64,000 nt of DNA, from positions 66,537,322-66,601,321 of the forward strand of contig NC_086250.1 in NCBI RefSeq assembly GCF_021018805.1, given 5' to 3'. Position 1 is the first letter of the stretch, and each line of letters begins with the position of its first letter. Positions 1 through 14,200 of the stretch are shown here, one piece after another. The translations under genes and the position numbers were made by a program. This DNA comes from Prinia subflava (taxonomy: Eukaryota > Chordata > Aves > Passeriformes > Cisticolidae). Below the pieces are notes generated by a model that did not search any database, was not told the DNA's origin, and was given only the letters and a program-made list of their open reading frames with translations.

Positions 1-2166
1 AGAAATACATAAAAATACAGAGGGAGAGGGAGAGGGAGAGGGGGAGGGGGAGGGGGAGGGGGAGGGAGAGGGAGAGGGAGAGGGAGAGGGAGAGGGAGAG
101 GGAGAGGGAGAGGGAGAGGGAGAGGGAGAGGGAGAGGGAGAGGGAGAGGGAGAGGGAGAGGGAGAGGGAGAGGGAGAGGGAGAGGGAGAGGGAGAGGGAG
201 AGGGAGAGGGAGAGGGAGAGGGAGAGGGAGAGGGAGAGGGAGAGGGGACACCTCCATCACTGTTCTCTTGTACAGGGTGGCTGTTCCACGTGAATGCTGC
301 TATCTGGTTCCTGCCATTGTTCTAATGGCATCTGGGTGATTTAGTCCATATGGAATGGACTTGTCCTGTCATGGTTAATTACTAGAAGGATGTTCACCAG
401 TTAATGAAGAGATAACAGCTTCTCTCACTCCAAGAAAAACTAATGGCCTACTTTGTATTCAGCCTGCAGAAGAAAGTTGTACTGGCAGTGGCAGGACAGT
501 CACGTAGATTTTGTTACTGACAATCACATCAGGTCTGACAGCAGCAATGGCCGAAGGCCATGCAAGAAGTTTGGTGATGTAAATATGAAATATATTCATG
601 CAAAAAAAAAATGGATTTAAAGTTGTGTTGTTCTATATCATCTGGAAACCTGACATCCGGATTAGAAGCACTGAAAAATCCCCAGCCCTGAAAGCCCAAG
701 ATTTCTGGCTTATCCAGATTTGAATACCTGACAACAGGTACATTCCTCTGTGATTTATGGAGCATTTTTCCAACCCACATGGCAAGAGCACTGACAGACC
801 TTTCTCCTCAACTGCTTTCATCTCATACTGTAGCTTCCTGTGACTCTAAACACCACGCCTGGAGGATCAAGGATCAAGGAGTTCCATTATTTGACATATA
901 TCTGATACCTCACTGTGTGAGAACAGCAGACTGCTGAGCTAATCAAAGGGGGACAGGAAAGGAGAAGTCAGCGTGAACTGAGATAAGGGACACGTGTCAG
1001 CTGTGTGCCCTTTCTGCCCATGCTCAACACTTTCAAAAGCCAGGTGGATTGTTCCTCCCTCACTACTGCTGCTCTATCACAGCTCACATCGTGTTTATCC
1101 TGTGGCACTGGAAGAACATCTGAAGAATTTTCACACAGAAGCTGATGGTGGCTTATTGCCCAGCATAATTTGTGGTGGGACTGGTTCCTCAGAAACTGGG
1201 GTAAGCACCTCCAAAGGTGATCAAGTACCAGTCACTCATCCACCACCTGTGAAGTAGTCTCTGCCTTCATTCAGGCAAGCACAGTTTGTGTGTCCCGAGA
1301 GGGATCAAAGGATCCTACACTTCTCACACTGTTAACTTTTGGGAAAAGGACTTAGCTGTTGGGAAGGAGGATGAGAGAGCTATCAGCTGTTCTGTAGTAA
1401 CATCCAGACAGACTAAAATGGACCTTAATAACCAAAGAAGAGAGTTATCAGAGTTGAAGGAAGCTTCTGAAAAATTACAGTGTGTTGCTGAAAAGTAATA
1501 AAATTGATTCTTTTACTGCTTTTTTTCTCTGCAATTTTTCAATCATGCTTATGCCTTAAGTTATGTTTATACAGGTGTAAACAGGATTTTGGAAGAAAGA
1601 AGCTTTTTAAAGTCCCTCAAATCAGACTGAAGGGAAAAAAAAGGCAAATTAAACACAACTGGTACAAGGCGGCCAGGATACAGCAATGAAACACATAAAT
1701 AAATACATCCCAAACAAAAAATAGACAGTCAGGGCTCACATAAGCATTGCAATAGCAGCTTTCAAAATTCCTAGAACAGGTTGTTTTTTTCCCAAAACAA
1801 TAATTTTCCCTAGCCACTGCTGTAGATCAATGAAGAAAAACTACCTCTCAAAGCCTTAACTAGGCAGTTCTAATCAGGAGGCCAAAGATTAAAATAAGGA
1901 ACTGAAATAAAGGAGAAGTGAAGACAGGAAAACATCACTGCATTTTCTTTTGTGTTTAAGCTCAGAACAACCTGCCACACAGCCTAAACACTGATCAGTT
2001 GTTCTGCTGGAAGCTGATGGACACTTATGAAAAACAAGGGACTGATGAGGGACAGAGCATTCCTCATTGCCATTATATAATAGTATAAAATTACTAATGA
2101 GTTTTGTAAAGATTACCTGAGGAGCAAAGGCTTTTTGGCACTAGTAGGACACAAAGACTGAAATAC
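1..2166 (-). other. Partial intron downstream of the last visible exon
   Basis: After the G-rich array at the left edge this stretch holds only unique AT-rich sequence with short A runs. I looked on the minus strand for the next expected exon (MRH Cys-rich end, membrane span, cytoplasmic tail) and did not find it. Open frames on both strands are short and unremarkable. Confidence 0.8.
20..247. repeat. (GGGAGA)n hexanucleotide array
   Basis: About 228 bp of purine-only tandem repeat, basic unit AGAGGG, with a GGGGGA variant block at about 45-66. The purine strand is plus, so the gene's pre-mRNA would carry the C/U-rich complement. It ends abruptly at unique sequence. The left end is close to the window edge, so the true array length is only slightly uncertain. 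Confidence 0.97.
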
Positions 2167-2268
2167 CTGGGCACAGAAAGCTCTCCTTGGTCTGGTTTGT
2201 TGGGGTTGCATCTCATTGTCACAACAGTTGCACGGCCATTTTCACAGGAGGTTGTCACTGTTGAAGAC
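2167..2268 (-). CDS. ELAPOR2: ELAPOR2 window exon 17 (most downstream seen)
   Basis: 102 bp, phase 2 in and out. Acceptor CATTAG, donor GTATTT. It encodes [18 protein letters not shown], then [15 protein letters not shown]. The NGRxTxVxxRC signature is the sugar-binding-type core of MRH domains. The domain's remaining Cys-rich part and the membrane span should be in exons left of position 1. Confidence 0.9.
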
Positions 2269-5200
2269 CTAATGTCAAACAAGAAGAGAAAAGTAACATA
2301 TTTCCACTACATTAAATGGATATTGTGCCTTCATAGGTCTGTAAACACTCATGCAGCTGCAATACTAACTGCATACCTTTTACCACAGTGCTTTTATCAG
2401 CTAAAAAAAAAAAAAAAAGGCAGCAGAATCAGGGTAGGCCTCACCAATTCATTTAAATCTCAGTGTCCTGAGATGCTACTCAGGGAACTGCTCTGGTTTT
2501 CTGGCTAGTTTGGAACCTGCTGCATCAATGAGTGAACCTTCCCTCAAAACAGAATGACTGAAAAGGAGAATCACAGGTGCTGTGGTTGGTGTGTGACTCT
2601 GCTGGAGAGGTTCTGATGGCTCACTCCCAGCCCAGCAACCTAAGAACCACCCTGAAATAGCACAGGGCAAAGGGGATTTAAAAGAATCTTATTCCAGCCT
2701 GATAGGCATTTTAAGCCAAGTTCATAATATGCTTAAAAGAGGGTCACTGGTGTGGGGTTCAGTTTACAGAATCACACACACAATTCAAATATTCACATAA
2801 GCATGAAGTGCTGATATCCAAAGTCCTATATTCAATGAAGTCCCACCTTAGAAACACAGCAGACATCAAGACCAGCATGTGAACATCTGAACTGAACTCA
2901 TCTCTGAGCTACTTCCTACCCTACTTTTTATGGAGTGAAGAATGGGAAAAGCATACTAGTAACTGTGCATGTTGGAACAGTTATTTTTAATCTTGATTAG
3001 TCCTTTTTTGTAGCATCAAAGTAAACACAAATGGAAGTGAAAGAAAGTGGACATTTCAAAGTCATTTATGAGAAAATATGGAAAGCAATAGGACACTGAA
3101 AGAGGCATCTGGATGAATCAAAGCTCTGGTATCACTTCCTATGGATCAAGCCTAATTTAGATTTAAGTAAAGAGTGTTTGCTGACTTTAAAAGATGATCT
3201 TGAACATGTCAATCAATATTAGGCAGATACTGATTAAAGTGGCAAAGATTAAAGGTGGGTTACAGATCCCCTGTCACAGTTTTACTTCTTTTTAAACAAA
3301 TGAAGACAAAATGACATAGCAATAAGCAGCATTCTTTACCTACTTGTAAAAGAAATGCACATCCGGTATTTTGCTTGGAGAGGGAGGAAATATATCTGCC
3401 TTGATGCTGATATTTTCCAGCATTGTTTCAATAGTAGCTCCTAAAATGTGAGAAATAAAAAAAAAAAAGCAAACTATGAATGGATTTTTGAGGGGTCCAT
3501 GTGTAATATTTCCTCAGTCTGAAAGGTGTGGATCTCAATAGTATGTAATGGCATTACTGTACATTACACACACTCTATTTTAACTAAACTTTGCAGATAT
3601 ATGTTCCTCAGTCTAATTTCCTCATGTAGATACAGAAAAACAAAAAAAAAAAAAAAAGACATCAGTGTAAATATTTACTACTCTTTTATATTAATTTAAA
3701 GCAATCATTGGATATTAAAGAAACATAAAATAATTTCAGTTGGCAAAGAACTGCTGAAGATACCTGATGCAACCACTCAGAGCCTATGCCTTGAGTGTAT
3801 AACCCTCACACATCCAAACCATGTAATGACCTGAGCAATTTGCAGTTCTGTGGCAGATGAAATAACAAGACTCAGAAGGATTATGGAATCATAGGCAAGC
3901 CTTGATGGGATATTTTGGAACAAATGACAGGCTGGTGTGTGAACCACCTGGATTTTGGGCTAAAGCTGAAAAGGAGGAAAAAGAAAGTAACCAAAGTTCT
4001 TAGAGATTCTCCCACCCCCATGAACCAAAGAGGACAGAAAATATTGGTGCTCCACTACAACATTTAAGAAGAGGGAAATGTACAAAGGAGGCTGCATCCT
4101 TCTAGGGAGCTAAAAATTGCTAGAATGAGAAGAAGTGGTAGTGGTCAGAAACTGGTGAAAAGATTGAAGAAAAGAAGTTTTCCACTTGTTCTTGAAACAG
4201 TTCTTAGAATGGTTTGGGTTGGAAGTGACCTTAAAGATCACTTTGTTCCAAACCCCCTGCCATGGGTAGGGTCACCGTTCCCTAGACCAGGTTGCTCAAA
4301 ACTCTCTCCAAGCTGTTCTTGAACAGTTCGCTCCTATGTGCAGCCCATGCCACTGTCTCACCCCTCTCACAGTGAAGAATTTCTTCCTAATACCTAATCT
4401 AAACCTACTCTCTTTAAGTCTGGAGCCATTCTCTCTTGTTCTGTCACTGCATGCCCTCGCAAAAAAAAAAAATCCCTCTCCAGCTCTCTTGCAGCCCCTT
4501 TAGATAGGGGAAGATATTCTAAAATCTCCTTGAAGCCTTCTCTTCTCCAGGCTGAACAATCCCAGGTCTCTCAGCCCATCACCAGGAGGGTGATCAGTTC
4601 TCTGACCATGTTTCAGCCTCCTCTGGATCACTTCAGCAGGTCCACATCCTTGCTACGTTAGGAAAGGCAAACTTCAACCATTTTAAAACTTAGCAACAAA
4701 GATAAAAAAAGGCACCAGAAGAGCTTGGCATCTTTTCTTTGTATTAGGAAAAAATCAGGACTATCTCTTTGTTTTTCAAGACAATAACTGCCCTCCTTCC
4801 TCCAGTGGCAGGAGACAATATTGACATTTACTGGCATGAATGTTTGTGAACTAGAAACCCATACCTAAGAGTGACCTTTAACAGAACTTTTGATGACAGT
4901 GAATTGTCAAAAGACTCATGGAGAACAGATATGGTGACCCAAATTACAATGTGGCTCTCATGAGGAGACAAAATAATGGTAATGGAAAATGGGTTTCAGT
5001 TCATGGACAGACACACAATGAGAGAAAGTCAACAAGAATTTATGGAGAACCTCTCTTGTTGAACAAATCTGATCTCATTCCTTGAGTGCTGATGAACTTG
5101 GTTGATAAAGAAAGTGATGTAAATTTATCAAGTTTTTCACTAATTACCACATGAGATTCTAATTAAAAAGTTAGCAGTGTACTATCAATTAAGTGCATGC

Positions 5201-8200
5201 TCTGCATTAAAAACTATTTAGCTAAGTCATTATAAAATTATCTGGCCATGGGAAATTGTCAACAAACGTGGGATGTCTCCAGGCTTCTCTAGGCATCGAT
5301 ATTGAAGTGTGAAAATGCAAGATTAACATCAGGGATCTGCAAGTAACTGCATAATCCATGCTGGTAAAGTGTGAAGATGAGACAAAGATTAAGAGGATTA
5401 AAAATAAAATGCAGAGCAACTTGGTTGCTTGGTTCACTTGGTAAGACAGTCACAAACAAACTCAAAATAAGCAAGAACTGAAGGCCAGTTTTAAGAAAGA
5501 GAGATTTTCCCTTGAAAACCATAACTTTGAAAAAACATCCAGAGTGGACATCAGATCCAAGAAGCCATCATGAAATCCTTTAAGTTTGGAGAAAGGACCC
5601 AAGGATTTCAAATACAAAAGTGATTTTTATTGCCTTAATAGCAAATTAAATACTGGAATACTATTCCATTCTATGCTTTAAGAAAGTATAAAAAGTTGCA
5701 TAACGTGTAGAAAGCCTCAGAAGTTATTCAGGTGCTCAAAATAAATACATGATAGCAAGACAATTAGAAGAACTTGGTCTACTTAATTTATCTGAAGGGT
5801 GTGACAATTCCAGTACATAAAATATTTCTTCAAGAAGGGAAACATTGGTGTGATCTGGAGAAAGACTAACAAAAAGCAAGAGCTGAAAACTGAAGTCAGG
5901 CAGATTTAAACAGGATACAAGCCTGCTTTAAAAACAAACACAGAGATGGTGTTTGACCAGTGGAAAAAAAATACCAGTGACTGTGGCAAAGTTGTTATTT
6001 CTGGCAGTCTTAAAAGTCCAGGTTGAATGCTCTTCCAAAGATGTGCTTTTGTCAAACATAAGTTTCTGGGCTCAGTGCCAGGGAGAAAGTACAAACACTC
6101 AGTGCCTGTAATGGATAGGTGAGCAGACCAAATGACTTCATTGTCTCATCTGGCCTCAGATTCTGGGAACTTGTGAGCTGGACTAATGTAAAACTTAATG
6201 ATGTGCACAGCCACGTGCTGCCCTAAGCCTCCTGATTCCCTGCCTAATTATGTCCCCACATCAGTTTCTTCTTCTAAAATTGTCCAAGTGGGATCTTGGC
6301 ACGGGCAGAAACACTTGAACTAATGTGACTATCACAGTCACTGGTCTTGCCCTGAGTGAGGTTTGTACAGAACATAAAAGAAACCAGTGCTTTTTAATTA
6401 CACTCTCCAGATTTTTGTGCTGAAACGCTGTGCACCGTGAGACCCACCAGGCCAAGCACAGGGAAGAGTGAATAACACAGAAATGGAAAACTAAAAATGT
6501 GAACACCCCTTACTCTTCTACTCCAGCCATCAGCTGAACTTAAACATCAGCAAAACACAAAGGCATCTGTGCAGAGCTGCTTCACAGCTCAGGAACCATC
6601 TCACACTGATCTTGGGCTGCCCCTTCACTCTTCCCTCAAAGTGATGCAGCTGCTGAGCCAAGAAGGATTTACTCTGCAGCCCTAAACACATGACACTACA
6701 TTCACAACAACAAGCAGAAGACAAACCATGTACCTAAGAACCTGTCAGCAAGGCTGTTGGACTGCAGAGCCAGGGCTGTTCGGAAGCCCTTGCTGTCTGA
6801 AGGGATGATGGTGGACTGACAGACAAAAGCTCCCACAAAATTGGAGAAATCTTCTGATTCTGCGACCATGTCCTTCAGAGTAACATCTGTGATATTGTCA
6901 GTGCAAATGGCCATCTTCTTCCCCTGTGGACAATCAGGAAAAAAGGGAGATGCTGTTGGTTGTTGATAAGATGTGAAAAAGTTTGGGAAGAGAGAGATTG
7001 CAAACTGCCTGATTGCAAATTGGATGAGATTCATCACTTTACCTTATAACCAGTTGACGTCTCTTATATGTCTGTTGTAAGAGGGACAAACCACAACAAA
7101 CTGTGCCACTGTCAAAGTTCTGATTAAAGTCTTGTACAGACTAAGAAATACAATGTCACCTCTGGCAGGTGTCTTATCAGAAATCTGTACTGTGGAGCAC
7201 TCTTCTTTGTTTATCTTGACAGCACAGTGCTTACTTGCAGAGCATAGTAAAATGACTTGCACAGGAAAACCCTATTTCCCTTGCCTTTAAATAATATACT
7301 GTAGAATACCTCTTTATTTGGGATTTAATCCAGATAAAATATTTTCAAAGCACAAATACATGAAATCCCTAAACAGATATATAGCCTTCAAGACTGCTTC
7401 AATGTTGTATGTCAAGATCAGTGCTAGAATCAGAGCAACAGCAATGAAAGACAAATTACCAGGCTCAGTTTTCCTAACAGAATGTCAAGTACTCACCACC
7501 TAACCATATGGTTGGCTGTACTGTTCTACCATTGCAGTAGTTTGGAAAGTGAAGACCAGATCCACAGAGGAGAGAGCATATCTGTATGTTTGTGGATAGA
7601 GCTGTCAGCAGCTCTAATCCAGGTGCTAGTTAAACATACACTGAGGCCTAAAAGTATGCAAAAGGTTGTAAAAAATTTGTGACTACTCATTTGTCTTAAC
7701 TCATGCAAATCACTTGGTACATGGCAAAAAGACTTCAGAACTTTACAGGGCTGAGCATTATTGTTAATTACATATGTTGGCTTTCTTGGGACAGTGCACA
7801 ACACTGGTACTGCTCTGAAAGTCAATTTATGCATGTGACAATATGCTCTGGTTCAGTCCAAGCCCCAGACAGAGCCTGTTTAACTCACAGACTAAACACA
7901 TTTTTCTGTCACTGTCCACGGCTGCAAAGTCAGCTCTGGGCATCTTGGCCACTGGCAGACAGCAGGGTGAGCAGGGGCTTGCATACAACATCTCCAGTGA
8001 AGTGATGAGGGACATGTGGAAGGCAGTTGCCAGCTGAAAGACTCAAACTCTTTATTTGAGGTCCTTGGTGCCAGCACACAAAGGTCAGGGTCGTGATGCA
8101 AGTGACTTAAAGGCACAAGAAAGAAAAAGCAGGGATATGACAGGAATTTTCTTCTGGGTTTTATTTATGGTCTATAACACAGAATCTCTGCTCTGAAAAA

Positions 8201-11200
8201 TCACTTGGCTGCTCCTCTTGCACTACAAAGCAAGGTCCTAAGGGAAGTGTTTGTACTGTGTTGGTGACAACTCAGCTAAAAGGGAGTCTTTGTCCTGTCT
8301 CAGTGTTATCCCAGAGCATCAACACAAGCAACAAATTGGTTCATCCTCCCAACCTTCAATCCCAGCTGAGCTCACCTCATTCCCACACAGGCTGATGTTA
8401 AAGAAGTGGAAGAACTTGGTCCCCCGGGAAGTGAAGCTAGGTCCACTCATCAACGAGCCCACATGGCTGAGGTTGCTAAAATTGTAATTCAGGCTCTGGT
8501 TATCCTTGACATAGGACATCAGGCAATCACTGAAGCAGGCAGAGTGGTCCTGCAAGGCAGAGGCATCCATTAAAGAGCAGTTATGGAACAGCAGCAAACC
8601 GTTCACCTTGGAGTTAAAGCATGGGTGCAGACAGGACTTCTTCCCTTGTTAAGGACAAAGTGGAACTCTGTCCTACCCCTGTAAGTGATCTTTCCATTGG
8701 GATAATTCCCATTCTCATTTCAGTCCCTTGCAATCACATATCAGGACTAAAATGTTCCCTAAGCCTGGTTTTGCTGTTGTCTGCTGCATTAGCCAAGCGA
8801 ATGCAATTTCTTGCTTTGTTTTGTTCTGAGTGCTTTTAGGATCCCAACGTTCCAACTTAAAGCCCTGCGTAAACAGACCAAAACACAGCCTTGGCTACAC
8901 TTGTATTTTTTAAAGGAAACACAAGAAACACTTCATGAAACAAGAGCAGGATATGAATGCAGCAGAAGACAGGCAGAACACAAACAAACTAGAGTTATTT
9001 TTCCAGTACCTGCGCAGCTCCTTGAACATGATGAATGTTTACCTATGCTTACAGTTTCATGTAAGAGGAACATGTTACAGGTTTCTAAAAGCCCAGAAAC
9101 ATCATCCAGCCGAGGAAGTCCCTGAGTTTAAAAGAGCAGGCAACTGGGATAATTTTAGTTGAAGTAACGTAGATACTTGCCCTGTTTGTACATTGTCCAC
9201 AGTACAGCTCTTGAAATGAACCTTTTTTTGAGCTGATGTTATCACTTTTATCTGCTTATTTACAAACAGAAATTAGACTAGTGACATGTTGGGGGGCTTA
9301 TTGGTTATAGCTATACTCCAGTGCTCACAAGGCACATGCCTGTAGGAAAGCACTAGAAGCAGCCCTCTGAGAGCCTGCAGCCCAACAAACACTGCCTGCC
9401 CTCGCCCAGAAACACTCGGGTTCAGTACCTTGGTGCTCTTGCTGCCAGGCCCACAGGGGATGCAGGCCTCCCTGCCATACACCTGGTGGATGGAGAGGAA
9501 GGTGTTGGCCGGACACTCCTCGCACTGGCTGGTCTCCTTCTCGATGTAGTGTCCTGGCGGGCAGGGCACGCAGGACGAGCCCGACTGCTGGGAGCCCAGG
9601 GCACAGGCCCGGCAGGAGGAGGCGACCCCGTCCACGGCGTTGGTCACCGTGATGGAGTAGATCTTGGCCATGTCATTGATGAACTGTCTGCTCTGGAACG
9701 AGAGCCAAGGAAACCACCCCGGTGTCATCACACCGTGGCACTGGGACACCACCCACATCTCTGTGCACCCATTCAGCTTATCCAGGCATCCTGAGTTATG
9801 TAACCAAAAATATGTGTATTCTATTTCATCTGTTCAAAGCAGTTGGGGGAGGATTTCTTTTTTCTTTATCTCTTGTAACTCCAGGGGGGAGGATGCTTTC
9901 TGATAACAGACCAGTTGTTAAAACCAGATGGGGCAGTGCTTATCTTTTTCACCACTGTCCACCCTCTGGACATTAATCTTCTGTTAATGGGCCATTAAGG
10001 CTCACCAGTGACATGACACATTCCATCATCTCAGTGTGAGATGCTCCACCCAGTAGGGAGGAGCCAACCATTCTACCAAGATAAAAACTGAGCTGTAGGA
10101 ACCCAAAGCAGCCTGTTTGCCACTGGATTCTCACAGGAAGACTGGACTGATCTCACCAGCACTGGACCCTTTTTTCTACAGGACCATTTCTACTCTAACA
10201 GAACCATATCTGTTACTCCAGGAGGACTTATTTGGACTGCTTTCAACACCCTGGCTGACATGGTGTCAGGTCGTATCTCTGACTCTGTCAGGGTTTTCTA
10301 GGACTTTTGTTTGTTTGCTTATTTGGGTGGTTTTTTTGTTTTTGTTTTTTGTACTACTGCATTTTAATATTCCTAGTAAACAACTGTTATTCCTATTCAC
10401 ATATTTTCACCTGAAAGCTCCTAATTGCAAAACTGTAATAATTTGGAGAGAGGGGTTTTTACATTCTCCATTCCAAGGGAAGCTCCAGTTTTCCCTGACA
10501 GATACCTGTCTTTTCAAACCAAGACACCATGGTTCTGTCCTTCCTCATGGATAGTTTATGTACAGCTGCCTCCCAGGGGCTGCTTTGTGGTGAGAACCAC
10601 TCGCCCCTTATGAGAAACCTGTGAGCTTTAACAGAGGGCAGTGAGTGTCCAAGGGATGCTGTGTTGTAAAGCCCCACACATAAAGAAGTACTTACATCTT
10701 GGCCCTCGTTTATTCTCTGAAAGGCCCAGGTGAATGTGAAGGAAGCATTTTTGGAGATGATGTGAGTGTAGGATTGTCTTTCTTTACTTCTTTCCCATGA
10801 TTCCACCACATTGGTATTTTTTCGATTAATATCCTACAAAATGAGCAAAATTTTTAAAAAAAAGGAACAACAAAATGTGTGGTCATACTACACTAAGCAC
10901 CAATGTTTTATGATGTAGAGATTAGCATATAAAAGGACTCCACAATTGCATTTAACATTTAATAGCAGCAAACATACTTATTTTGCTTTGCACAACTGAC
11001 AAATTTTCAGACTCTTCTAAATTGCCACCTAATTTCCACTCAATTCTCTTTAAATTGAGAGCAGGTTCCTTTAAAGAGCCACTAAATACAAAAAAGAACT
11101 GGCTCCCCCTTTTAATGGAAGGGCAAGGGAGCTGTTGCAGATCCATTTGCCCTCTTCAGCTGATAGACTTCTGAACAAACATCTGTCTGCTGCTCTGCTG

Positions 11201-14200
11201 ATCCTCAGGTCATTGAGAGGATCAAGTCTAAATTTCCAAACTGTCCTCTTCCCATCCCTCTGTCCCACACCTTGACTTGTCACTCTGTTACTAGGTGCTA
11301 ACTCAACAGCACAAGAGACACTGATAATGTCATCAGTCAGTCTAACAGGGGAAAATTGGGTTCTTAGTGTCCAATGATTACTTTTAGAATAAGCACATAG
11401 CCAGGAATGGTTCACAACTCACGTGATGGAGGAATTTCACTAGGTCATTCATTAAATCCTTCCTGCAAGGGCACTGCAGATACTAAACTAAGGCCATGAT
11501 TAATCATAACAAACCAAGTGCAACTAATCACACCTGTGCAGAGGTAATAAAGTGACACATGGAATACCAGGCTCAGTCCTCAGCCATGGAGAAAGGGTCT
11601 CACTTACTGCCATAAAATACAGCACACAATCTGCTGAACAGATGGTCTCAAAAACAAACGTAATCCGTCCAAGTTCTGACCCAGTTGCTCCCGTCACTGA
11701 TGTTGGAGGTCTGTTTAACAGAGAAGGAACAAAATATTTACACAGTGCTCTCCAGACAGGCAGCAGGCAATCCTTCAAACTCCTTTTTGTACAGTGAAGC
11801 CATCGAAGTCCTGACACTGAAAACCTGTCCTTGCAAAGTGGCAGGAACCTCTGAACTGAGTATTGGTGGCAGCAGGGTCATTTTTGCAGTGTCTAAGTTC
11901 TTTAGTACAGTTCCCTCCTTATAATGAACACCCAAACTTGACCATATTGGTAGGGAACCTTATCATTAAAACACATCACATACTTCAAGTGATTTACACC
12001 AACGTAATTGCATCTACCTCAGCTGAAATACAGCAAAGGGAGGGTGAGGTTCATCTTCCACACCTTACTGGTCTCAACATTCGGCACCTGGTCCGAGCTA
12101 GGAGTCTAAGCTCACTCTTTTGACAGAGACAAAGCACCTCAGGCAGGTATTTCAGCCTGTCTGAGGGCTCAGGAGTGGTGGGACTCCCATTCTCCTGCAT
12201 CTCCCTGTTGGCTGCAAGGGAAGCATAGACTGTGCAGGCTGCCTGGAGCCACAGCGCAAGGTAACTTGGGTTTTATTAAAATACTTTTAGGGCAGGCTCC
12301 AGTATCCACCCCATGGCAGGTTTAGCTGGTTATTGTGGAATGATTTAGAAACAGAGGGATAGCAACATCTTTTCTCAGTTTCCAGACAGCCAAGTGGCTG
12401 TATCTTGGGCTAAAGATAAGACTGCTAAAACCCAAGGTCTCACCCACTTGCCTGCCTCAAGGGATAAACTGGGGACATGGGAATAAAATTCAAGATTCCT
12501 CTTGTCTCTTATTCATTACATTATTCCACTTCAGAAAGGAAGACTCAGATCATCCCTGGGATAGGGTGAAAGAGGTATAAGAGACAGAAATAAAAAGATA
12601 AAAAATATCCTATTCCTTACTTAAATCCTGAGATGTACAGGCTCAAGATAAGATAGTCATTGTCAGAGCCTCCTGCCCCACTCTGGATGTGATCACCAGC
12701 CACCTCCCAACCTTCACAGTACAGAAAAAGAAAAAAAATCAATAAATGCATAGCAAAAGATATCTATGTTACCATAATTTTTAAACAATTCAGTACTTCA
12801 GTGTATTTTAAAGATGCCTGAGATAAACTGCAGAACAATATCATGATGCTTTTGAATGAAGAATTTTAGCAATTGTATGAACTGCTGATTTAGAGGCAAT
12901 TGTCAGCTTTCAAATCAGCAAAGCAATTGATATTCCCTGACCTGTGCTGTGCAGCTCAAGGGGAATGATCCATCTGATATCTTTCAGCCTTAAAACAGAT
13001 GAATCAGTGAATCTGTGTGTTAAATGTTAAGCACATACTTCAGTTCCCCTCTGCTCAACACGCATAATTCAAAGCTTGAGCTACATCAGTCTGACAGGGT
13101 GGATCAGACTGAGGAAAATCTGTCAGAGAAGGCTGGAAAAGTCCCAAACAGGATCATTTTCACCAGTGAGCTGTGACTGCTCTCTGCTGCAATTTTAGCA
13201 CATGTGCAGAGAGAAAGCTCTGAGTGCTAAATGAATAAAATCAGACTGTAATTAAGTTTTTCAAAAGAATTAGTAGTAACCTTGATGAGCATAGTTATCA
13301 CAAAACAGAAAATTAGATAAACTAGGGAGAAGACAAAACAATGCTTTTTTCAATGGGGATATGAATCTGAAGATGCATTAAAGCCAGTGGTGGGATAAAG
13401 CCAGTTGCTGAGGGGACTTCACATAGGCTGCAGCTCCTGCCCTCTTCTGCCCTAGTGTACAAGAGATTTTTTATTTCTTTGTGATACTGTGACATTGCTT
13501 CACACAGGACATTTCAAGCCTGGTGCAACTAAAGGAAAGGGGGAAATTGTGCTGTGAGTCATGCAGCCAAGAGCACACTCATTTTGATGAGTGCTCCATT
13601 ACAACAGGGATCCATGCAGGAGACAGGCACACGACACAGGGAGTTTGGCTCACCATTCATCCCATCACACTTCGAGTTGCCAACATTAAAGCAAGATGTC
13701 TTCATGTTTCCTGGCAGGATGTTCCACCACTTGTATTCAAAGCCAAGAGCTGGTTCAGTCCCAGCAGGGCAGGCTTTGCACTCTAAGGGTGAGAGGGCAG
13801 AAAAGGATATCACACAGCCAAGGCACGTGCCAAACAGTATTTTGAAGAACTTAAATACTGCTTTTTTACTCTCTGACAAGAAATAAGCAAAGAAAATAAC
13901 TTATTTATTTGTAGTTAAACAGTCAAAGACTTATCAGGACCAGAAGAGTGGAAGTGAGACCAACATTTTATAAATTGTAGATCATAACCTTGTGGTAAGT
14001 AATCTGCAACAAGTCACACTTACTTTTTAATATATACAGATGAAGGTTTTATAAACAAGAGTTCCCACAAAATGCTGTAGGGAACTATTGGGGCAATGCT
14101 TCTTGGAATCAACAAAACAGAGTTTAGGCTAGACAATGTTGCCAGCGTCTTCACCTGATTGGGCTTAAAATGAAGTTTTCACAGAAGAAAGTTTGGCATA

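Larger units (their letters stand above)
3441..6733 (-). other. Intron between window exons 15 and 16
   Basis: 3,293 bp. It contains a minus-sense CR1 tail (4205-4650) and a much older plus-sense CR1 relic (about 5060-6180), so roughly half the intron is LINE-derived. The rest is unique AT-rich sequence with short A runs near 3460 and 3640. Confidence 0.85.

Noticed and set aside
9486..9794. Plus-strand open frames of about 80-100 codons
   Set aside because: Shadows of the GC-rich minus-strand exon at 9429-9692.
10117..10554. 145-codon plus-strand open frame
   Set aside because: It lies inside the LTR-like block and resembles no retroviral protein.
13523..13886. Plus-strand open frames of 87-110 codons
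   Set aside because: They overlap the well-supported minus-strand exon at 13654-13782 and match nothing.
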